Source of the DNA: Pipra filicauda
Lineage: Eukaryota > Chordata > Aves > Passeriformes > Pipridae
NCBI RefSeq assembly: GCF_003945595.2
Contig: NW_024104332.1
Coordinates: 434,001 to 498,000, forward strand
Reading direction: 5' to 3'
Length of the DNA: 64,000 nt
This document shows positions 55,629 through 64,000 of the stretch, in pieces (the stretch's first letter is position 1; the number at the start of each line of letters is the position of its first letter). The notes under the pieces were generated by a model. The model searched no databases. It was not told the DNA's origin and worked only from the letters and a program-made list of their open reading frames with translations. The translations under genes and the position numbers were made by a program.

Positions 55629-58600
55629 GTAATGGGCGACCCCCTTTCCCTTCTCCTCCTTCCCCCGCGGTTCTTGCCGTGAGGCCGCGCGTGCTAAAAG
55701 TGCCGTGTTTCTCCCTCCTGTGCCCACAGCGCCGGCGTCCTGCGGCAGCCCGTGTCCCTGGGGCAGTGCGAGCACGTCTTCTGCCTGTAAGTAGCGGGGC
55801 CCGCCCCGCCGTGCTGTGGGCACGGGGTGGGGAGGTGGCACCGGCGGGGCTTCCTGGCCCTTTCGGGGGGCTGAGGGGGAGAGGAAGGCAGGAGCTGCCG
55901 TCCCCCTGTGGGTCCCCTGCCAGAGTGTTGGTTTAGGCTTCAGGATGCTGGCCTGGTGTGAAGGGAGCCCTCAGTCTGATGGAGGGGGTTGTCCACCTGT
56001 AGCGGGATTAGAACTGCAAAACAACCTCCAGTTCTCATAATCTCTTAACTTCTTCCTCTTCCTCTCCTCATAACAAACAAAAAAGGAGCAGCCTGGAAAG
56101 ATGCTCCCTGTTTCCAAGGGGGTTTTGCTCTGCCGGAGGGAGTGAGTGCTGCTTGTCCTTGCCCTGGCCTCCTGCTGTGCTGTGGCATCGCCCCTTCAGA
56201 TCTCCGCTGTAGCTCCTCCTGTATTCCTGCCCGTCCAAACACGTTAGGATAGCGGGATTACCTCTGCTTACAGTTTGTTAAATAATCCGAGTGCTTGAAA
56301 AAAACAACGGAGTTATGTTGGAAACATTCTGGTACAAAGCACTTCTGAGGAGGTGGTGGTCACTTGGCCTGTTTTAGGACAGCTCACTGCATCGTCAGTA
56401 CAGGCAGAGTCTGAAATGTTTGTGCCCCAGAATCTCATTTGGTGGTGGAACCTTTTGGCTGCCCTGTATGTCACTGCTCTTCACAGCATGCAAATGCAGA
56501 CACGGGGAGTTAAAAGGTCAATGGTATATCTTGAACAGTTTCTCTGCACAGCAGAGGTGTGAGAAGCCTGATAAAATGTGTTTGTTACAGTGGAGAGGAT
56601 AAATACCTTCTAACCTCTGCTTGTAACCCAGTCTAGATATTCAGCTTTGCCTCTTGACAGTGTAATCACTATGTCGGTAAAAGCAGAGGAAAACCCTTCC
56701 TCCCTGATGGATGTGTATCCACTCCCTGTATTCAGCTGCACCTTTCTCATTGGAGCTTACAGTGCTGAAGGCCTGAAGGGTGAAGTGCAAGTAAAATATT
56801 TTCTTGCTTTTTAAGGAATAACTGATTATAGGACAGATGCCCTCAGTGTCTCCTCCCCCAGTATGGATGTATTAAAAGATGCACAATGATTTATTTCTCT
56901 CCAGACATGTGTGCTCTTTCCCAGCTGTGGCCATTAATTGTTGTAGAAGATTCTTGAAGAGGGACTTTTTACAAGGGCGTGTAGTGACAGGACAAGGGGC
57001 AATGGCTTCAAATTGGCAAAAAGTAGATATTAGGAATTCTTCCCTGTGATGGTGGTAAGGTCCAGACACAGGTTGCCCAGAGGAGGTGTGGCTGCCCCAC
57101 CCCTGGAAGTGTTCAAGGCCATGGCAAGGGTGTGGAACCAACTGGTCTTTAAGGTCCCTTCCAACCCAAGCCATTCTGTGATTCTGCTGTCTGGAGGAAT
57201 TTTTTTCTTATTTGTTTCCTTTATATGACCTACCTACAGATTACTTGGTAAAATAACCCCCAGAAGCTTGTACAGGTTACTTATAAGCATGATTGTGTGG
57301 CTTAATAAATGTAATTGTTTAGTTGTTGGTTGTCTAAGGCTTTGTGGTTTCATTTTGGAAGATCAGAAGACAATGCAGTTTGTATTGGTGAGGCTGGAAA
57401 GAATAGCTAAGAGGAGTCTTAAGCACTCATTAGCAGCTATTTCTTGCTCCAGATGAAGGAGTCCATTTGCTGTTATCTGAGTTATTGTTATACATAATCT
57501 TTTCTCTTTTGTATGCCTGACCTTTTTAGCAGCAATTTGATATGTCCTTTGATGACCGAGTCTTGGATAGCTGCTATTTTTTTAAATAAACCTAAGGAAA
57601 TTTAGATTAATTTGTTTAGAAGCAAATTATGTAGGGCACGGGTCCACTCTGCAGTATTTTGACATGAAGTGATTCTGATCCACTGCCGAAGACAAACATT
57701 TATTAATACACCTGGGAAGGAGCGGGGTGGATGGCCAGAGCTGGCTGCTGATAGATGAGGTGAAATATGTGAAACTAATGAACTGCAGTAATCAGGTCAC
57801 ACATAATAGAACTGGTTCTCCCTCAGCAGGGTTTTATTATGGACGGGGATATTTATTAAGATCAGTTTCTGCAGTTTAGTCTGCGTAGCTCTTACCAGGT
57901 TAGCCTCAGTCATTATCCACTAACTATAAAGCCCCAACAGCTAGAATTACTTAAGCAATGTTGTAGTATAAAAGTCATTCTGCATTTCCTTTGCTGTGCC
58001 TTTTACAGGCATGGGAAACCTGAGGCCGACTTCCCCAGAGAATGAGACATGGTTGGTCCTTCCCTTTGCTCCAAGTGGTTTGTCAGTGTCATCTGGAATA
58101 TGTCAGAGCCAGGAACTGTATTTCAGTCTCCCAATCACAGCAATGTCTCAGCCACGGGGTCCTTTTCCTACTCAGAGCACAAAACACACCTGGCAGCAAT
58201 TTTTGCATACCAAATTTCCTCCCTTGGGATTAGCTGAACACCTGATTCATGTGTGGTGTTTGAGGGAGAGATGCTGGTGCAGAGAACAGATCTGAAAATA
58301 CCTTTCTCCTTAAAGGAAGTGGCAGTAGCTATAATTTTGATATGTTTTGGTTAACTGATATGCTACTAGCTTTGGGGTGTATGAATGTTTAGAGTCAAGA
58401 TGTATAGGTTCTGATCTTCTTTTTCTTGATATTACTGCCTTGATATTGCTTGCTGTCTGTTCCTCGGAGTGTTTAACACGATCTGCTCACATTTACTTGT
58501 ATGCCTTTGGCTAGAATTGTGTGTGCTACGTAGGGGTGAGTAAGGGAGGCTTTGAAAATTAATTCAGACTTGGGTATTTGAAACCATGAGCTGTATTTAA

Positions 58601-59520
58601 TAGGATAGATTGTAGATGAGAAGTAACAATGGCCCTCGAATGTTGCAGTTCAGATGGGAAAGCAAAAGGGCTTCTCACTGGCCTAATCAAAAGAATAGAA
58701 GATTTTAGGCTGATATGGGGAGAGTGGTACTGCTGAGGACGTACAGGTGTTAAATGACCATTACCAAGTAAATGTTTCCCCACCCACCCCACCTTGATCA
58801 TCTGACATAAGTGCTCTGAAAGAGAGAGCAGTGATAGAATACTCTGAACACCTGCAGATCCTCATGGGACTTCATACAGAAAAGTGTTCAGACAGGTGAA
58901 TCTTCACAATATCAAGAAAATTTTAAGTGGGGAAAAAGCAGAAATGATAGTTTACTGTGGGTTGGTTTTCTGGCACTTGTTTAAAAATGGAAGACTGCAG
59001 AATAGCAGGTGTGAAAGGACGTGTGGTTTTAACTGTTCAAGCCTAATTGTTACCTGGAGGCAGACAGCAGTGGAGATTTAGCATTTCTTGAAAATTTGGG
59101 TCAGCTTCTGATTGGGGAAGTCACAAGACACCACATTTTTCATGACAGTGTCCTGACAAGGCTCTGGACTTGGCTTGCTTAATTATGTTCGGCTTGTCAC
59201 TTGCCAAGATAAATATGTGCTGTCCTGCATTTGTGACTCCCTGGTGGGGTTTACAACAGTGGTCTGTCAGGGCTAAAATAAGAGCTTCTCGCTGAGTGCT
59301 TGCCTGTGGGGCGGTTGATAGCGAGTACAGTTCATAACTTGTGCTGGAAAATGGACTTTTCATTTGCCTTTCAGATCCTGCGTGGGCGACTGTGTTGGCA
59401 CGGAGTGCCCCGTGTGCCACGTGCCAGCCTGGCTGCAGGATGCCCAGATCAACCGGCAGCTGGACTCCATGATCCAGCTGTGCAGCAAACTGCGGGAGCT
59501 GCTGGGCACGGACAGCCCCG
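55474..59520 (+). CDS. BARD1: BARD1, coding exons 1-3 (N-terminus and RING finger); gene continues beyond the window
   Basis: BARD1 is the obligate RING partner of BRCA1. The dimer is a nuclear ubiquitin ligase for H2A and acts in homologous recombination. Exons 55474-55628, 55730-55786 and 59375-59520 join in phase to 119 codons plus one base. All eight zinc ligands are present (C49, C52, C65, H67, C70, C73, C82, C85) with the BARD1 spacing C-x2-C-x12-C-x-H-x2-C-x2-C-x8-C-x2-[17 protein letters not shown] is identical to human and belongs to the helix that packs on BRCA1. Exon 2 is 57 bp, the same as in human. The ankyrin repeats and BRCT domains are encoded downstream of the window. Confidence 0.97.
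55730..55786 (+). CDS. BARD1: BARD1 exon 2: middle of RING
   Basis: 57 bp. It reads [18 protein letters not shown] and supplies ligands C65, H67 and C70. The intron before it is only 101 bp. Acceptor CCCACAG; donor GTAAGT. Confidence 0.96.
55787..59374. other. BARD1: BARD1 intron 2, 3.6 kb
   Basis: The first part is still in the CpG island. It holds one CR1 copy (56948-57185). Otherwise no exon or named repeat is recognised. Confidence 0.7.
56948..57185 (+). mobile_element. CR1 LINE 3'-end copy
   Basis: GACAGGACAAGGGGCAATGG, TAGATATTAGGAATTCTTCC, GTTGCCCAGAGGAGGTGTGG and GGTCCCTTCCAACCCAAGCC match the CR1 3' end, closing with ATTCTGTGATTCTG. 5'-truncated, non-coding. Confidence 0.95.
59375..59520 (+). 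CDS. BARD1: BARD1 exon 3: end of RING and BRCA1-binding helix
   Basis: 146 bp (149 in human, one codon more). It supplies ligands C73, C82 and C85, then [20 protein letters not shown] and [10 protein letters not shown]. It ends with one base of a split codon, as in human. Donor GTAAGG. Confidence 0.97.
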
Positions 59521-62500
59521 GTAAGGGTCACCCGGCACGGCCGCAGGGTCCCGGCCGCTCCCTCTCATCTCCCAGGCTGTGTGGGGAACGAGCAGTGCAG
59601 CCCTGCTTAACATTCCAAAGGGCTCTTCCAAATCATGTTTGGAAAATTTGATTTGAAGAGAACTGTCTGTATGGATTGCTCATTCTTTGAATCTGTTTTA
59701 CGAAGAAATCCGCATGAGCGGGTTAGTCCATAATTCATTAGAACCTGTCTTCCAGAATTAGATGGAAGTGGGAGAGATTGCCAAGTCACGTGGCACAAAC
59801 CAGGGGCCCCAGTTGTCACATCCTGTGCTCTTAGGTGAGCCCCAGTGTGTAATGTTCTGCACTGTATGAGGGGGCCCTGTTAAAGAATCGATGCATGTGT
59901 TCTCTCGCCCCTCGTGTTCCTGTGCACTGAGGCGTGTGTGCTGTCCCGGTAATTTTCAGTTTAGGGTTTTTGCACATGGCAAAAATTATGCACGTTCCTT
60001 GCCTAAAAGGGGAAGGAAGCAAGTCTTAACTCATTTATTTTCTGGTCCCTAACAATCTGCTGCAGTGGAGTTTTGTCACTGCTGACTGTGCTGGAAGATT
60101 GCAGAGAATGTACTCTGGGAATTCATCTTTATCAAATTTTAGGCTGTTTGTGAAAGGAGTTAAAAATGAAGTGAAATAAGCGTAGGTGAATGTATGTCTC
60201 TTTTGCAAGCTCAGAAGGAGCATTTATGTAATATCAAGTTTTAGAAAACATTTATTTAGCTGTCAGATATAGAAAAGGTATTTCTTCCTTCATTGTTGCT
60301 TCCTGATATGTTTGTCTAAATTAAAGATTCTTTTTTTATGTCTAATCCCATCAGCACCTTCATTCATTTATGGAGTAGCTCTTTATTGACATCAGAATGC
60401 ATTTAAGTGAGGAGGCTGGAAGCCTATGTCCAACTATAAAGGAATACATTTTGTATAAATATAAAATCCTATGGTGATTAAATATTCTGGAGCACAGAAA
60501 ACATAGATGATGGCTTAAACAGGATTTCAGGGAAATATTTTAAGTGATGAAGGCTTTGAAAAACACACTTGGAAGAGAATCTCTGAGAGGAGCTATTTGT
60601 GATGCTGTAAATAAAGCATTTAAAATACAACATGGTATTATTGGTAGTATTGATACTGTTTAGATGCTTTGGAGGACTCTTACAGATGGATTAACTCTTA
60701 GAAGTGGTATGATGTTTAACTGTACTAGGAATTGAGCAATACATTTAGTCCCATAGTTCTTAAAAAATAAAGTCTGCATGGTGTGGCTAAACAGCAGAAC
60801 GAAATGAGGTTCTTTTTATCATCCCTTGTTCTGACTTCAGACATGAAATTGAAGTTTACAAGGGCGTTATATTTGGAGCTAAAGTTAGGAGCTGGTGTGG
60901 GAGAGGACTTTCTACCACTTGTAATCTTTGCAGTGTGCTAAGGATTAGTACAGTGGCCCTTTGGATGTTTCATACCAAGGTTAAGAGAAAAACCTCGGGA
61001 GTTGGTGATAGTTCACTGTCAGGAATGGCTTGGATGCATCAGTAAATGAGCACACCTCTGAGAACAACCAATTCTGTGCTGTAAAAAAACCCCCCATATT
61101 GTTGAAAATCACAGGATGTTGTAGCTTCAGAGGTTTTGAGAGCAAATCCTTTGGGATGTGTTGTCCCTCATCTTGGGCAAATCCGTCACCTCCCATAGAT
61201 ATATGCCTTGAACTTAATGTCTCCAAAGTGAAATATGTTTGAGTTTGGAGAATCGGGGCCTCTCCTGTTGGGGACTTGCTTTCATGCTCTTACAGCACTG
61301 TACTTCTGTCAACAATATTTTCTTCTCTCTTTTTTTTTTTTGTTAGAAGGTCAGAAATTGTACTTTTATGTTCCAGTAAAGGAAATAGACCGAAAAATCA
61401 ATCTTTCAGTGGAGGAAAGGAAGAGAAGCAGTTGAAACAAAGAATATTTCCATGTATTTGTTTTATGTCTCTTCTGCGTATTTGCTTTATATGCCTTGTT
61501 TTGTTGTGGCTCATATCAAAGCTTCTCTTTGAGAACCTTGTTGACACTGAAATTTCTAATGCAAGTGCATCCTGCTACCCTTTTTTTAGTCTGTGACAGA
61601 GCTAGTGAATGCAGCAAGTTGTGTGTTTTTCTTTAAAAAACCCCAGAACTGCTGTGACTGAAAAGGATAGGGTTAAGCTCACATATTGAATGTTTCAAGT
61701 ACAAAAATCCCTGTACCCTGAGGTTCCACAGTAGATATGAGAGGGATCTCACTTTGTATTCCGTTGGGATAAGAATAGCTTTTGCCAAGCAGCATGTGCA
61801 TTGTAAGAAGCAGCAGCAAGTAATTCAGGAAAGGCTGCACAAAACAGCTAATATTTCCCTTCTAAATTAAAGGGAAACACAACAAATGACACTGCTGGGA
61901 CAACTGAAGGAAGATTGACAAATGACAAAGCTGAAACTGGATAGAAAATGCAAATTAGGGGTAGAAAATTCAAACTATAGGTAGCAAATGCTGAGTCTTA
62001 AAATTAATTCACTTGTTAGAGATGTTATATTCTTAGTCTATGGTGAGGTGAGGAGAGCTGTCTGACCTTCTCACTGCCCTGTGTTGTACCTTTACAAGGG
62101 CAATGGGGAGCTGGGTGGCAGGCAGGCTTCACAGGTGGCACCTCAGAATCTTCAGCTCTGATCTTGCAGCACCCAGGGCATTGTGAGAACTGGCTCTGGG
62201 GGGATGATGGGCTTTGTGGGGGAGAAACAACAGGAACTTGTTGAATCATGGGCATAGTGTATATAATACACTAGAGAGGAAGGAAGCTGATTTACAGTGA
62301 TGGTTTTGAAAGTGAATTCCTAAATACTTCAGCAGATTTTTTGGTGTGATGCTCTATAAAATGAAGAGATTGTTGTTGATTTTCAGAAGGATTGTTTATA
62401 GATGATTTTACCTTATTCTGTGTAACATAATGTGCTTCACTCTAACACAGTCAAACTAAGCCTTCCTCCCCTCTTCTCAGACAGAGCTGGACCTTGCAGG

Positions 62501-64000
62501 TGCTGGTCAAAGCTTCCTAAGCTCATGCTGCTGATGATGGACAGTGGGAGAGATCAACTTCTTATCAGCCTTTATAGTATCATGACTTAGTTTTGCGTTT
62601 GCTGATGTGGAGGGAAAGATGTTGAACTTCTGTTGTAACAGATTACATTGCATTTCATGTGTGCTGTGACATTTTTCATAATAGCTAAAGATGAGGTTTT
62701 GAATAGTTGGAATTTCTCCCTTTCCCCACCCTGTGTTGAATACTTAGCTTGCAAAATAATCATTCTTCAGTGAAGGCACTAATGTTGCACAGATGGTACC
62801 AAAGCTCTTCCCTTTGATTTTTAATAAGGGACTAGTTTGTCAAAGAGATTTCTCAACTTCTGTTCTGAAACCCGTAATAGAGAATAATTTGAAAGGCACA
62901 CAATGTGCATCATTATATTCCTTTGATGCAGATTAATGATAGCTAAACCACATTTTCTAATTGCTCCTTTTTTCTCCCCTGCTCTAGCCTGTTATTGCAG
63001 TGCAGCAGAACTTGGAGATGGAGCTCTAGTTGCAAGGCACTGCCTATCTCCTCATATCTTTTTCTACTCTCAACTCTTTTAACATTCAAGAAATTCAACT
63101 CTATTAAATGTCAGCTTTAAGAAACGTGTGCTTATTATGGGCAAATAAGTCTAATTTAGAAAGAATTCAGTTAATGTATTGTGTGTATGAATGTTACGTT
63201 TAATAGGTAATGGAGAGTAAATTTACTGCACTTATTAAAGGCTGATTCTAATACTGTTATTGTGCATGCTCTTTACAGTATTGCAGATGCTTAAAATCTG
63301 GGATTAGTAAGGCATGCTCTACTGATTTACCTTGTCTCAGTGCATCTCTAAAAAATGTTGGGAGGACACTTATGTATTAAAAAGATAATTAAATCTAAAT
63401 CATATATAGTAATTTTTTTTCATTCCTGTTGAGATGCAAGCTCTGGCTTCCAGCTTGGAGACAGCAAAGAATTCATTGGGATCGATTTTTCTGTGAGCAA
63501 TTTTCTCTGAAGGTAGTTTAACTGAATGCACTTAGCTGCTACATAATGCCCTCTTAATATAAATTAACATTTACATATTAAACCATAAGAACTTCCTTTC
63601 ATCATCTTAGCACTGTGCCTCTTCTCTCTGTCTCCCTCTCACAGCTCTGGGTCCATCAAAAGATTCAATTTTCAGGGAGGATAGATTGGTCATTTGACCA
63701 AATTACTTCTGCTCCCTCTGTTGTCCTCTTTGGAAACGGAGGAAAGGGTAGCAGAGTCTAAGAATTACCATTTTCTGCAGATGCTACTGTTCAGGTAAAG
63801 TTGACGTTAGCTACAGAGTATTCCAGAGGATGGAAGAATGGCTGGGAGATAGCACACGGCCTGGCAGAAGGGCAGCTTCTCCCCCAGCAGGCTGTGGAGG
63901 TGCCCTGGCTGTGCTGGGATGGATCTCTCTGGCAGCAGGCGTGGTCGTCTCATCGTGTTCTCAGGTGCCCCCCTGTTCTAAAACATGCAGTGTGCTCTTT
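59521..64000. other. BARD1: BARD1 intron 3, partial, at least 4.5 kb
   Basis: Nothing resembling exon 4 (basic region with the IKMWFSPRS motif) is found, so exon 4 lies beyond the window. It contains a candidate alternative terminal exon at 61347-61435. No CR1 copy or RNA gene recognised; mostly AT-rich unique-looking sequence. Confidence 0.75.
61347..61435 (+). other. Candidate cryptic or alternative terminal exon in BARD1 intron 3
   Basis: A very strong acceptor (pyrimidine run with 12 T, then GTTAG) precedes a frame that is open in the phase set by exon 3: 28 codons (EGQKLYFYVPVKEIDRKINL then SVEERKRSS) and TGA at 61433. It does not match BARD1 exon 4. It may be chance; no transcript evidence is available. 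Confidence 0.2.

Larger units (their letters stand above)
55263..55850 (+). promoter_or_regulatory. BARD1: BARD1 CpG-island promoter
   Basis: Abrupt rise in GC and CpG just after the CR1 copy, running through exons 1 and 2. It has a GC box CCCCGCCCC (55329-55337), E2F-like GCGGGAA at 55349-55355, 55430-55436 and 55442-55448, and an NRF1-like CGCGCCTGCGCG (55388-55399, one mismatch). No TATA box is seen, as usual for a housekeeping or cell-cycle gene. Site function is inferred from motif match only. Confidence 0.85.

Noticed and set aside
61356..61456. Possible degraded BARD1 exon 4 in another frame (basic stretch RPKNQSFSGGKEEKQLKQ)
   Set aside because: The loose resemblance to the basic region of exon 4 is about chance level, the frame is not that set by exon 3, and it runs into hydrophobic sequence without the conserved IKMWFSPRS motif.

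Overview
The window is vertebrate nuclear DNA, almost certainly from a bird. It holds multi-exon genes with GT-AG introns, several CR1 LINE 3' ends of the avian type, few other repeats and short introns. No bacterial, organellar or viral gene set is present. Two protein-coding genes lie head to tail on the + strand, in the same order and relative orientation as I recall for ABCA12 and BARD1 in human.

Region 1 (1 to about 41110) is the 3' two-thirds of ABCA12, the keratinocyte lipid ABC transporter. I place 33 consecutive coding exons (823-39783). All join in phase through GT-AG introns and give 1703 residues ending at a TGA, equivalent to roughly residue 890 to the end of the 2595-residue human protein. 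They cover the end of the first luminal domain, membrane domain 1, nucleotide-binding domain (NBD) 1, the linker, membrane domain 2 with its luminal loop, NBD2 and the C-terminal tail. The 5' third of the gene lies upstream of the window. A 3' UTR of about 1.3 kb ends at a plausible AATAAA at 41086.

Region 2 (about 41110-55262) is a 14-kb intergenic interval with no supported gene. It holds two isolated CpG-rich clusters (around 49700-49910 and 52905-53060) that share a 15-base word, a TTA microsatellite, a small duplication with a palindrome, and a roughly 720-bp CR1 copy that runs up to the next promoter.

Region 3 (55262-64000) is the 5' end of BARD1: a CpG-island promoter with a GC box, E2F-like sites and an NRF1-like site, then coding exons 1-3. 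These encode the N-terminus, the complete RING finger with all eight zinc ligands, and the start of the helix that pairs with BRCA1. Intron 3 runs off the window and exon 4 is not seen.

The two genes have unrelated jobs: epidermal lipid-barrier transport, and DNA repair by the BRCA1-BARD1 ubiquitin ligase. Their adjacency is conserved synteny, not an operon. I see no undescribed biological system here. The items worth a second look are modest: a 55-bp micro-exon, the degenerate NBD2 signature, an in-phase candidate alternative terminal exon in BARD1, the paired CpG clusters, and repeats near regulatory sequence. Residue numbers for ABCA12 are local, counting the first full codon in the window (825-827) as 1.
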